From an uncultured Prevotellaceae bacterium (GTDB lineage: Bacteria > Bacteroidota > Bacteroidia > Bacteroidales > Bacteroidaceae), in contig CALFJA010000060.1 of the NCBI GenBank assembly GCA_937877605.1, positions 1 through 44,013 of the forward strand: DNA of 44,013 nucleotides, given 5' to 3'. Positions within the stretch are counted from its first letter, which is position 1; each line of letters opens with the position of its first letter. This document shows, piece by piece, positions 19,105-26,682 of this stretch. Below the pieces are notes generated by a model. That model ran no database searches and was not told the origin of the DNA. It saw only the letters and a list, made by a program, of their open reading frames with translations. The position numbers were made by a program, and so were the translations under genes.

Positions 19105-19135
19105 GGTTTATGTTTTTTGGTATTACATTCACAAA

Positions 19136-19166
19136 CAAAGATAGAACTAAAAAACAAAAACACAAC
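19136..19166 (-). promoter_or_regulatory. Promoter of the ATPase/DUF4435 operon
   Basis: On the minus strand, GTTG (19166-19163) is followed after 19 bases by TATCTTTG (19143-19136). The -7 box is a full match and the -33 box a three-of-four match to TTTG. The predicted leader is about 25 bases. Confidence 0.6.
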
Positions 19167-19387
19167 CTTTTCCCTAAAAAAAGGACCAAAAAAAATGGGG
19201 CTCCGCCGAGTCCCAATCTCATTAACCTTAAATCTAATACCATGAAAAACATTGCAAATATAATCGGTTTTGGTAATAGTTTGCAACATTTTCGGCCGTT
19301 TTGATGTCAAAAAGTTACTTTTTATTGACATAAATCAAGCCTGTGCCCGAAAAAAGATGGGCAAAGTGGCACAAAGTGCCCTAAAGA

Positions 19388-19418
19388 TTTGCCGTTTAAA
19401 AGGTTAATGCTATCTTTG
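19388..19418 (+). promoter_or_regulatory. Promoter of the lipoprotein gene at 19449
   Basis: TTTG at 19388-19391, exactly 19 bases, then TATCTTTG at 19411-19418, a full consensus match. It lies inside the longest open frame, which therefore must start later, at the ATG at 19449. Confidence 0.75.
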
Positions 19419-19448
19419 CGGAAGGAACAAATCAAAAATTTACGCATC

Positions 19449-20306
19449 ATGAAAATACTGCTTTTAGCCATGGGACTGCTTTCAGTGTCAGCGTCCTGCG
19501 TGTCACAAAATCCCAAGGACGATAAAGATTTGAAGAACGAACGCCTCGTCTATTTCAGTTTCGACCATCACAACTCCATGGCAATATTCTATGGCGAGAA
19601 ATACGAAGTCAATACCACGAAGGACGGCAGGGTGCATGTCCTTATAGACGAAGGGTACCCGGGCGAGAAGGAGTTCTACCTCAACGACAGCACCATTTTC
19701 GACGAGTTGCAGGTCATTGTGGATGCCTACGAGATGGACAAGTACAAGAAGAACTACCAGCCTGAGATGCCCGTGACCGACGGCGACTCGTGGGATCTCT
19801 ACTGCAAATACGACTCCAACCGCCGTATCAGTTCGGGAGGCTACATGGCATGGCCCTCCAACTACCGCGAGGCACGGCATGCCATCACCGAATACTTCAA
19901 GAAATGGCGTGCCTATGAGCAAGGCGTTCTGGCCGTCGACTGCTTCCGGTTCACCTGCAAGGACTGCGAAGGGAACAACATTGAGTATGCGCTGGAGCGC
20001 GGCAAGAAGGAGGCTACCCTGACGCTGCGCAATGCCGAGAAGGGCATAGACAAGACCCTCAAGGTCAGCAACGACTGCATGCGCGAGGTTCAGCAGATGT
20101 GCAACACGGCCATGATGAAGTCGGAACTCTACAACTACCACACCGACAACCCCGATGCGACGCGCTGCACCTACTCCATCAGCTACAACACCGGCGACAC
20201 CGTCAGCGGCTACACCTGCTACACGCAGTACCCGGGGCCTAAAGAGCGTGCCGTCTTCAATTTCTTCAGCCGCTGGCTGGAACAGGCACAGACTCCCGCA
20301 GAATAA
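19449..20306 (+). CDS. Uncharacterised lipoprotein with two related halves
   Basis: I do not recognise the family. The 285-residue product begins with a lipoprotein-type signal (MKILLLAMGLLSVSASC, lipid cysteine C17), so it is probably anchored in a membrane facing the periplasm or surface. The mature part looks like an internal duplication. Both halves start with an F-x-F strand (YFSFDHH and CFRFTCK), continue through a short helix with paired acidic/hydrophobic residues, then a YxxxSxxxxSGGY or YSISYNTGDTVSGY strand pair, and end with a helix closing in YFKKW or FFSRW. The start is set by the promoter at 19388-19418, which excludes an in-frame start 20 codons earlier. No clear terminator follows; the next gene is about 300 bases on. 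Confidence 0.8.
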   Translation: MKILLLAMGLLSVSASCVSQNPKDDKDLKNERLVYFSFDHHNSMAIFYGEKYEVNTTKDGRVHVLIDEGYPGEKEFYLNDSTIFDELQVIVDAYEMDKYKKNYQPEMPVTDGDSWDLYCKYDSNRRISSGGYMAWPSNYREARHAITEYFKKWRAYEQGVLAVDCFRFTCKDCEGNNIEYALERGKKEATLTLRNAEKGIDKTLKVSNDCMREVQQMCNTAMMKSELYNYHTDNPDATRCTYSISYNTGDTVSGYTCYTQYPGPKERAVFNFFSRWLEQAQTPAE

Positions 20307-20412
20307 TCCCTTGCCTCACAACAAGGCTGCCCTGCCTGCCTGACTTGCAAGAATCAAGGAACAAAAGTAAAATATCCTTGTAACAAATTGATTTACAACG
20401 GATTGCATTTAA

Positions 20413-20487
20413 GCCTCAAACACACTCCGTTTGAGCCCTAAACGGACGACAAACGGGTCCCAAACGCAATGCGATTGGGGTCCGTTT
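20413..20487. repeat. GC-rich palindromic intergenic repeat, copy 3
   Basis: Inverted arms AAACGGGTCCCAAACGC (20451-20467) and GCGATTGGGGTCCGTTT (20471-20487) with a 3-base loop and three mismatches. Half-units GCCTCAAAC and CCGTTTGAGCCCTAAACGG precede them. It is the most diverged of the four copies. Confidence 0.75.
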
Positions 20488-20534
20488 AGAAAATGACTGC
20501 TTTACAGCCCAAAAACAACCGCGCCGGGTCACCC

Positions 20535-20579
20535 CACTTTTGCATCGCAGGCAGAACGCTGGCTTTTCATTTCTGACAT
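20535..20579 (+). promoter_or_regulatory. Promoter-leader element, first copy
   Basis: CACTTTTG (20535-20542), a near-consensus -7 box, is followed by about 37 bases (GCATCGCAGGCAGAACGCTG and on) that nearly match the leader at 24568-24613. It lies 26 bases upstream of the small membrane-protein ATG. Confidence 0.5.
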
Positions 20580-20604
20580 ACATCGAAGACCTTTGGAACG
20601 CAAT

Positions 20605-20859
20605 ATGAAATACATAGAACATTGTCAGACGATTAACAACATTGTTTTCATACTATACAGTGTGACATTGTTAACAAATCGTCCATTATTCACTCATTTG
20701 GCATTCCTGTTTACGATGGTATCCCTCTGCCTATGTTTGCTTAGTTTAAAAGAATCAAGAGGCAGAGGTGAATACAATAGTTCACAGGTACATTCATTGA
20801 TATTTAGTATTAGTTCTGTTATTGTCTACATTATTATAAACTGTTACAGTTCATCATAA
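20605..20859 (+). CDS. Small membrane protein of unknown function
   Basis: An 84-residue frame starting at the ATG at 20605 (MKYIEHCQTINN). It has two hydrophobic stretches near residues 13-25 and 30-49 and a third near 66-80 (LIFSISSVIVYIIINCY), so two or three membrane helices are likely. I recognise no family. An in-frame TTG at 20593 is a less likely start. The base composition is clearly more AT-rich than the flanking genes, which could mean recent acquisition. The only support beyond the open frame is the promoter-leader upstream, shared with the gene at 24640. Confidence 0.5.
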   Translation: MKYIEHCQTINNIVFILYSVTLLTNRPLFTHLAFLFTMVSLCLCLLSLKESRGRGEYNSSQVHSLIFSISSVIVYIIINCYSSS

Positions 20860-20871
20860 TGGTCGGATACG

Positions 20872-20884
20872 CCCCCGTCGGGGG
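20872..20884. other. Short GC hairpin
   Basis: CCCCC-GTC-GGGGG just after the small membrane gene. It has no T run, so it may slow or end transcription but is not a typical terminator. Confidence 0.35.
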
Positions 20885-20909
20885 ATTCTCCACGGTTATT
20901 CCTGAGCAT

Positions 20910-20954
20910 AAAAACCGCATGGCGGCCACGGCTCTCGAGCAATGGCCGCCATGC
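20910..20954 (-). terminator. Rho-independent terminator after the TIGR04076 gene
   Basis: On the minus strand, arms GCATGGCGGCCA (20954-20943) and TGGCCGCCATGC (20928-20917) form a perfect 12-base stem with a 14-base loop, followed by GG and a run of T at 20914-20910. Confidence 0.85.
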
Positions 20955-20974
20955 TGTATGTCGTTGGACGGGAA

Positions 20975-21277
20975 TTATTCGCTAATGGCTTCTATGTAGA
21001 AGGTGAAGGGACGGAAGCCGTCATTGCAGCTGATCATCGCACTCAGGGGGTTCTGCATCCAGCCGTCGAAGAAGTTCCCCTCGCCACGGGCCAGGGACTC
21101 GACGAACTCACGCATGGAAGACCATGCCGAGGGACACATCCCTTCGGGGCACTTGCCGTCAACGGAAATCCATTGCTGGCCCTCCGTGATGTCGCAAGCG
21201 TGGCTGATGGGACGCTCGTATTTTGCCATCAGGTCAGGATAGACCGTCTGACGGATGGCGGTGATGCGGACTTTCAT
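20975..21277 (-). CDS. TIGR04076 family small protein
   Basis: A 100-residue soluble protein that I place in the uncharacterised TIGR04076 family by its overall pattern: an N-terminal KVRITAI strand, a Cys at 28, a GKCPEGMCPSAW segment (C43, C48), a G/F-rich middle (EGNFFDGW), and a terminal CNDGFRPFTFYIE strand (C84). The conserved cysteines suggest metal or redox involvement, but no function is established that I know of. The gene starts 23 bases after the large receiver/ATP-grasp gene on the same strand and ends at a strong terminator, so the two form an operon. Confidence 0.8.
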   Translation of the reverse strand: MKVRITAIRQTVYPDLMAKYERPISHACDITEGQQWISVDGKCPEGMCPSAWSSMREFVESLARGEGNFFDGWMQNPLSAMISCNDGFRPFTFYIEAISE

Positions 21278-21300
21278 CTACAGGCGGAGCTTTTCTGTGA

Positions 21301-24270
21301 CTAATTGGTTACGATGACGGCTTTCTGCTGCATGCCGTCCATCATGATGGTGAGCGGTTTCCCGAAGCGTACATGCCGCAGGTGGGCAGTCTCCTCCACG
21401 GCCTCCATCGCCTTGAGCAGATCCTTGCGGAGCAGTGCCGTGGGCTGGTGCGGGTCGACGGTGAAGTAGCCCACGCCGAAGGAGGTGAGGTTCTGGAAGA
21501 AGTGCGTGCCCTGGCTGGGGTCGGGTGCATAGCCTTCGAGCAGTTCCTCGACGATGACGCGGGCATTGCTGATGTGCGCCCACTTCACGGGAATGCCCAG
21601 CCAGGGGTCGCTCGAGCCCCAGCGTCCGGGACCGATGAGCACATACTGCCGCCCCTCGGCGGTGAAGTGTTCGTTCAGTGCCTTCACTTCGGCGGCTATG
21701 GCAGGGTTCTCGGCAGCGTTGAAGCCGTCGGTCTTCACATACACCACATCGGTGATGTCGTTGTCTATGCCGTGACCGAGCGACTGTGCGGTACGCAGCA
21801 GACAGTTGTCCGAGGGCACCTCGTCGATGTTCCGGTCGAGCATTTGCTTGGAATCGGCAATGGGACGGATTTGGAGCAGGTAGAGTTCGCCGGTCCGGTC
21901 GGGGTGCATGTTTCCGGCAAATTCTATCTCCACGGGACGCTTCATGGCCTCGACGCCCAACTGCATGACGCGCTGCAGGAGTTCGGGCAGGGGGAAGATG
22001 TCCTGTGCCAGCAAACCGTTGAAGGTGAGAACCTTGCGCCCTCCCTCGTAGATGCCGTGCCGCATGAGTTGGTCGCGGTAGTCGTAGGTGGAGGCGATGA
22101 ACTGCAGAGAGTGGTCGCCGACGGCCTCCGAAACGGGCAGCTTCAGCAGGTTGAACCCGTCGTCCACCTTGAAATCCAGTCCCTTGTCCTGCATGTTGAG
22201 GGCGTAGAAGGTGGTCTGCGTGTCGCGCAGGGCGGTCTCGGTGGTGCTGGTCTGCATCACCTTCGTGGGATGATGGGGAGAAACGCGGAGGGTCTTGCCC
22301 CCGTCGACGATGTACTTGCCCAGTCCGAGTGCCAGATTGGCTATGCCTTCTTCAGCCCGTTCGTCACCCACGGGGTAATAGTTGATGCTGCGCAGCACAC
22401 CGCTGTAGGTTGGATAGAACCGGTCGCCGTACTGACTGCCCACCACCTCCTGCAGGATGACCGCCATCTTCTCCTGGTCAATAAGGTTGCTGGTGGCCGT
22501 CATGTATGCCTTCGAGTCGGCATAGAACACCGATGCGTAGACAGCCTTGATGGCACGGGCCAGCATGTGGAGCATTTCCTCCTTGTTGTTCAGGCACGGC
22601 ACCATGTAGGTGGCATAGATACCGGCGAAAGGCTGGTAGTGGGAATCTTCCAACAACGACGATGAGCGCACGGCAATGGGGCTGCTGGTGGCAGCAAAAA
22701 GGGCATAGAAATCTTCAATCATCGAGTCGGGCAACTGGGCCTGCAGGAAGCGTTCGAGTATCTCGTCGTCGGGCATTGTGCTCAACGCAACGGGGTAAAG
22801 GTCGTTGGTTTCCATGAACTCGTCGAAGAGGTCGGTACAGAGCACCACCGTCTTGGGAATTCGCACGGTCACTCCCTCGTAGGAGTTCAACTGCGGGTGT
22901 GTCTTGATAATGTTGTCGAGGAAAGCCAGTCCGCGCCCTTTTCCTCCCAGCGAGCCGTCGCCCATGCGGGCAAAGTGGGCATAGCGGTCGTAGCGCTGGC
23001 GGTCGAACACAGCCACCACGCCGGAGTTCTTCATCTGACGGTACTGCACAATGGCGTCGAAGATAATCTGCCGATGGGCATCGATGTCCTGCAACTTGTG
23101 CCAGGTGATGTCCTTGAGGAATTCCGATACGGGGAAGATGGCCCTTGCGCACAGCCAGCGGCTCATGTGGTTGCGGCTGACATGATAGAGCATCGAGTCG
23201 TTGGGTATCTTGAAGATGTTGTCTTGCAGTTCCTTGAGATTGCTCACACGCATGATTTCCTGCTTGGTCTTCGGGTCGCGGAAGATGAAATCGCCGAAGC
23301 CCATATGCTCCTCCACGATGTGGCGGAGGTCGACACTGAGCGACTTGGAGTTCTTGTCGACAAAATGGAAGCCTTCGGACTCGGCCCGTTCACGGTTGGA
23401 CGATTCGCTGCTCTCCATGATGAGCGGCACATACTCGTTGTCGTTGCGGATGGCACGCAGCAGCTTCAGTCCGGCATCGGCATCCTTTTCCTCATCCGGA
23501 TTGCCGTGGATGGGGAAGCGGACATCGCTGATCACGCCCAGCGTGTTGTTGCGGTACCGCTGGTAAAGCCGCCAGGCCTCGTCGTAGTTGCGCGCCAGCA
23601 CCACCTTGGGACGGCCACGCATGCGCAGCGTTGCACTGTGGGGGTTCAGCGCTTCGGTCGAAAAACGCTTGCTCTGTGCCAGCAGATAGTTGTAGAGATT
23701 GGGCAGGATGCTGCTGTAGAAGCGGATGCTGTCCTCCACCAGCAAGATCATCTGCACACCACCCTCCTCTATGTCGTGTTCCAGATTCATCTTGTCCTCT
23801 ATCAACTTGATGATGGACAGGATGAGATTAGTGTTGCCCAGCCAGCAGAACACATAGTCGAAGATGCTCAGATCCTCGTTTTCCATGCGGCGGGTGATGC
23901 CGTGCGAGAAGGGAGTGAGCACCACGCAGTGGATGTCGGGGAACGAGCGTTTGATGTCGCGGGCCACATCGAAGGCGTCGTTGTCGGCATTGCCGGGCAT
24001 ACAGACTACCAGGTCCACCTGCGTGGTGTCCAGGATGCGGGTGGCCTCTTCGGTGGTCGACACCTGGGTGAAGGTGGGTGGATAGCGCAGTCCAAGTTCC
24101 ACATACTCATTGTAGATCTTTTCCTCCACGCGACCGTCGTCCTCCAGCATGAAGGCATCGTAGGGATTGGCCACGATGAGCACATTGTAGATGCGACGCA
24201 TCATCAGGTTTACGAACGACACATCCTTCAGGTAGAATTTGTTCCACTGCTCGGGTATATTCGCTTTCAT
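21301..24270 (-). CDS. Receiver-domain/PEP-pyruvate-binding (PPDK_N) fusion protein
   Basis: A 989-residue cytoplasmic protein. Residues about 26-160 resemble a degenerate response-regulator receiver: the acceptor position in LVVCMPG lacks Asp. Residues about 173-322 form a second receiver that keeps the key residues: acidic pair E179-D180, acceptor D249 (ISDVRFP), Ser 287/288 and K306. From about residue 435 comes the ATP-grasp-like domain of PEP synthase/pyruvate phosphate dikinase (GGKGRGLAF at 442-450, later AVRSSSLLED and YLLQIRPI). I see no phosphohistidine swivel domain and no C-terminal PEP-binding barrel, so it cannot be a complete PEP synthase. Similar proteins occur in other Bacteroidetes, with role unknown to me. 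I prefer the ATG at 24270 to a GTG at 24276 because transcription should start near 24281. Confidence 0.85.
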   Translation of the reverse strand: MKANIPEQWNKFYLKDVSFVNLMMRRIYNVLIVANPYDAFMLEDDGRVEEKIYNEYVELGLRYPPTFTQVSTTEEATRILDTTQVDLVVCMPGNADNDAFDVARDIKRSFPDIHCVVLTPFSHGITRRMENEDLSIFDYVFCWLGNTNLILSIIKLIEDKMNLEHDIEEGGVQMILLVEDSIRFYSSILPNLYNYLLAQSKRFSTEALNPHSATLRMRGRPKVVLARNYDEAWRLYQRYRNNTLGVISDVRFPIHGNPDEEKDADAGLKLLRAIRNDNEYVPLIMESSESSNRERAESEGFHFVDKNSKSLSVDLRHIVEEHMGFGDFIFRDPKTKQEIMRVSNLKELQDNIFKIPNDSMLYHVSRNHMSRWLCARAIFPVSEFLKDITWHKLQDIDAHRQIIFDAIVQYRQMKNSGVVAVFDRQRYDRYAHFARMGDGSLGGKGRGLAFLDNIIKTHPQLNSYEGVTVRIPKTVVLCTDLFDEFMETNDLYPVALSTMPDDEILERFLQAQLPDSMIEDFYALFAATSSPIAVRSSSLLEDSHYQPFAGIYATYMVPCLNNKEEMLHMLARAIKAVYASVFYADSKAYMTATSNLIDQEKMAVILQEVVGSQYGDRFYPTYSGVLRSINYYPVGDERAEEGIANLALGLGKYIVDGGKTLRVSPHHPTKVMQTSTTETALRDTQTTFYALNMQDKGLDFKVDDGFNLLKLPVSEAVGDHSLQFIASTYDYRDQLMRHGIYEGGRKVLTFNGLLAQDIFPLPELLQRVMQLGVEAMKRPVEIEFAGNMHPDRTGELYLLQIRPIADSKQMLDRNIDEVPSDNCLLRTAQSLGHGIDNDITDVVYVKTDGFNAAENPAIAAEVKALNEHFTAEGRQYVLIGPGRWGSSDPWLGIPVKWAHISNARVIVEELLEGYAPDPSQGTHFFQNLTSFGVGYFTVDPHQPTALLRKDLLKAMEAVEETAHLRHVRFGKPLTIMMDGMQQKAVIVTN

Positions 24271-24287
24271 AGGCACATAGTTGCATG

Positions 24288-24318
24288 CAAATATACAGAT
24301 TTTTCATTTTCTGCCAAA
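24288..24318 (-). promoter_or_regulatory. Promoter of the receiver/PPDK_N gene
   Basis: On the minus strand TTTG (24318-24315), 19 bases, then TATATTTG (24295-24288): a full consensus match. The leader would be about 5 to 12 bases, making this a nearly leaderless transcript. Confidence 0.7.
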
Positions 24319-24567
24319 CCCAATTGCCCGACAACACACCAACCGCTGCCCTCTGCAAGCCTTTACAAAGAATTGGAGTCACTTCTTGCACTTCCGTTTT
24401 GTCACCTCTCAAAAACAAACGCTCTCTTTCAGCATAACGAATATATTATTTCAAAGAAATAAGAAAACCTGGAACCACCTGCGGAAACCTATCTAAATAA
24501 GTCACTTAATCACACTAAAGTTCATTGCTAAGGCCAAAATTTTAACTTCTCAGAACTTCCGCCGCCC

Positions 24568-24613
24568 TACTTTTGCACCGCAGCAGAACGCTGACTTTTT
24601 CATTTCTAACATT
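24568..24613 (+). promoter_or_regulatory. Promoter-leader element, second copy, upstream of the surface-protein gene
   Basis: TACTTTTG (24568-24575) is a full -7 match. The 38 bases after it nearly repeat those at 20543-20579, including CAGAACGCTG and TTTTCATTTCT. The match extends past the promoter into the transcribed leader. Confidence 0.6.
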
Positions 24614-24639
24614 TTAATAAATCCCAAACAAAAAAAACA

Positions 24640-26439
24640 ATGAAAATTTTACACAACATTAAAGTCAAGATGTGTGCCCTGCTACTCTTCGCAGCCGCAC
24701 CATTCACTCCTCCCACCATGGCACAGCAAGGCTATGCCGTCTTTGATGAAGCCACAGGAACATTGACATTTAAATACGGTACTCCAACCGGAACGGTGGA
24801 TGTTGATTACTATGAAACCGACGACACCAGCTACGGTGGTAATGCGAATGTCGGATGGAAAAAACATGCCTCAGAATGTACCCAAGTAATTTTTGAGCCT
24901 TCTTTTAAAAATGCGAGACCCGTTTCTTGTCAAGGCTGGTTTAGTTCTTTTAAAAAAATAGCCTCTTTCCAAGGACTCGAATATCTCAACACTGAAGAAG
25001 TTGTGTACTTCGGAAGTATGTTTTATAATTGCTCAAGTCTGGTTTCTTTAGACCTGTCGCATTTTAACACAGAAAATGCAATTGAGTTTGCTTCGATGTT
25101 CTATGGTTGTAGCAATTTAACAGAATTAGATCTTACAAATTTTAAAACACCAAAAGCCCAAACCACCAGTTTTATGTTTTGCGCTTGTGGAAAATTAAAA
25201 ACGCTTCTTATACCTAATTTCGACACGAGCAATGTTAGATTTTTTAGTAATATGTTCCGCTCCTTAGCAGAACTTGAGGAATTAGATATAGCACATTTTG
25301 ATTTTTCATCCTGTACGGATATCAACTATATGTTTGAAGGCTGCGCTAAACTTAAAAGAATAGATGTTTCTAATTTAAGCACGGCAAAAGTGATGAATTT
25401 TACTGGGGTGTTTGCAAATTGTAGTAGCCTTACAAGTCTTACATTTGGTCCTAATTTTTCCCTTGAAAAAAATTATGATAATTATGGCTCAACATCAGCT
25501 CCTTTTGAAAAGTGTACTCAACTGCGTTACATTGATTTCAGAGCCAGCAATCACACAAATGCTATTACAGCAGTAGATAGAGGAACTTATGCAGCTAATA
25601 TTTTTAAAAAATTACCAAGAACAACAGTTATCTATCTTCCGCATGGAAGCCAAGATGTAACAGATGCTGAAAATGTAGTTTACTCCTACAACGGCGACGC
25701 GAACGACCTGCGCTGTCCGAAATACTATTCCGAGGACAAGGTGGATATCGAGTTCCCCTATGACTTTATCACAAACGAGGCTGAATACAAGCGTACGATG
25801 AGTACCGAGTGCGGTTCCGTGATCCTTCCCTATGCATTCACCTCCAACAGCAATGTGCGTGCCTATACGCTTGAAAAGGAATACGACAACGATATGTGGT
25901 TCGTAAGTACAGAGACCGTACCCGCTCACACACCTTTTGTTTTTAAGAAATTAAGAGGCTCTCAAGGTAACTTCACACAAAGAGATACAAGTAAAAACTT
26001 CGGAATTACAATTTATGCGACACGCGACACGGAGGAAGATCCTGCCGGACCATATACTGCGAGCGCAAACCTGGGTGGCTGGACAATGAAAGGTTACTAT
26101 GTAAACCAGACATTAGATTCATACAGCGACCTTTACTATATCCGCGGTGACAAGTTCGTGCGCGCCAACGGCGAGAGCCTGCAGTTCCCTCCGCACCGCG
26201 TCACCTTCCATGGTAGTTGGGCCATTTCCCCATCAGGCAGCCCTGCCGGTGCACCGAGTTATGAAATTAAGTTCAAGGAAAACTCAACGACGGGCATCGA
26301 CAAGATTGACGCTGAAGAAAGTAATGTTGAGACACAGGCCGTGTACGACATCACAGGTCGTCAGATCCCCACGGCAAAGCGTGGTGTGAACATCGTCCGG
26401 ATGAAAGACGGAAGCACAAGAAAAGTAATCATCAAATAA
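24640..26439 (+). CDS. BspA-like leucine-rich-repeat surface protein with T9SS C-terminal tail
   Basis: A 599-residue exported protein. Residues 1-28 are a signal peptide (cleavage after TMA). From about 100 to 300 run tandem DUF285/BspA-type repeats of about 24 residues with recurring MFxxCxxLxxLDLSxFxT units, the kind of solenoid that in BspA proteins binds host or matrix ligands. A less repetitive domain covers about 345-530. The last 65 residues hold a linker (GIDKIDAEES), then YDITGRQ, GVNIVRMKDG and a basic VIIK end, a typical T9SS type-A sorting tail. It is therefore a likely client of the SprA translocon. The repeat region is markedly more AT-rich than the segments from about 25681 on, suggesting a mosaic gene. 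Confidence 0.88.
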   Translation: MKILHNIKVKMCALLLFAAAPFTPPTMAQQGYAVFDEATGTLTFKYGTPTGTVDVDYYETDDTSYGGNANVGWKKHASECTQVIFEPSFKNARPVSCQGWFSSFKKIASFQGLEYLNTEEVVYFGSMFYNCSSLVSLDLSHFNTENAIEFASMFYGCSNLTELDLTNFKTPKAQTTSFMFCACGKLKTLLIPNFDTSNVRFFSNMFRSLAELEELDIAHFDFSSCTDINYMFEGCAKLKRIDVSNLSTAKVMNFTGVFANCSSLTSLTFGPNFSLEKNYDNYGSTSAPFEKCTQLRYIDFRASNHTNAITAVDRGTYAANIFKKLPRTTVIYLPHGSQDVTDAENVVYSYNGDANDLRCPKYYSEDKVDIEFPYDFITNEAEYKRTMSTECGSVILPYAFTSNSNVRAYTLEKEYDNDMWFVSTETVPAHTPFVFKKLRGSQGNFTQRDTSKNFGITIYATRDTEEDPAGPYTASANLGGWTMKGYYVNQTLDSYSDLYYIRGDKFVRANGESLQFPPHRVTFHGSWAISPSGSPAGAPSYEIKFKENSTTGIDKIDAEESNVETQAVYDITGRQIPTAKRGVNIVRMKDGSTRKVIIK

Positions 26440-26452
26440 AAATAATGTATAT

Positions 26453-26662
26453 ATGGAAACAAAGAAAAAAATATACGAACAACCACAGGCAACCATTCAC
26501 CACATAGAAGTACAACCACTGATGGACACTATCTCCATGCCTAAGGACGACGGTCCGGGCACCGGCACCGTCATTATCGAGTCGCCGCGCCCTCCGTTCG
26601 GCCTCGGCGGCGAACTTGGGGATGGTGAATACACCCGCGAGTCCGTTTCGGTGTGGGAATAA
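26453..26662 (+). CDS. Small 69-residue protein downstream of the surface protein
   Basis: Starts at the ATG at 26453, 13 bases after the surface-protein stop, so it is probably co-transcribed. The N-terminus has a K-K-K-x-Y-x-x-P pattern (METKKKIYEQP), then a VxPLM segment, and the second half is Gly/Pro/Glu-rich (DDGPGTGT, PPFGLGGELGDGEY). Many Bacteroidales genomes, from memory, encode short proteins with a KxYxxP start next to secreted proteins and regulators; their function is not known to me. It has no signal peptide, membrane helix or Cys. It could be an exported peptide precursor, a cytoplasmic regulator or an accessory factor. Confidence 0.65.
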   Translation: METKKKIYEQPQATIHHIEVQPLMDTISMPKDDGPGTGTVIIESPRPPFGLGGELGDGEYTRESVSVWE

Positions 26663-26682
26663 GTCAATAAAAGGAAACTGCG

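Larger units (their letters stand above)
19105..19448. other. Divergent intergenic region with two promoters
   Basis: About 340 bases, AT-rich, holding the ATPase promoter (19136-19166) and the lipoprotein promoter (19388-19418). A 20-codon frame from an ATG at 19243 (starting MKNIANII) exists but has no supporting evidence. An imperfect hairpin GGGGCTC...GAGTCCC lies at about 19197-19215. Confidence 0.6.
20307..20604. other. Intergenic region with repeat copy 3 and a shared promoter-leader
   Basis: About 300 bases. It carries palindromic repeat copy 3 (20413-20487) and a 45-base promoter-leader element (20535-20579) that recurs upstream of the surface-protein gene at 24640. Confidence 0.65.
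24271..24639. other. Divergent intergenic region
   Basis: About 370 bases, AT-rich, with the leftward promoter at 24288-24318 and the rightward promoter-leader at 24568-24613. Nothing else was recognised in it. Confidence 0.6.

Noticed and set aside
19243..19305. 20-codon frame beginning MKNIANII
   Set aside because: Too short and unsupported; no ribosome site or conservation evidence visible.
19389..19448. 20-codon upstream extension of the lipoprotein gene
   Set aside because: It contains the promoter and hides the lipoprotein signal.
21301..24270. Complete phosphoenolpyruvate synthase
   Set aside because: No swivel histidine domain and no C-terminal PEP-binding barrel can be found in the 989 residues.
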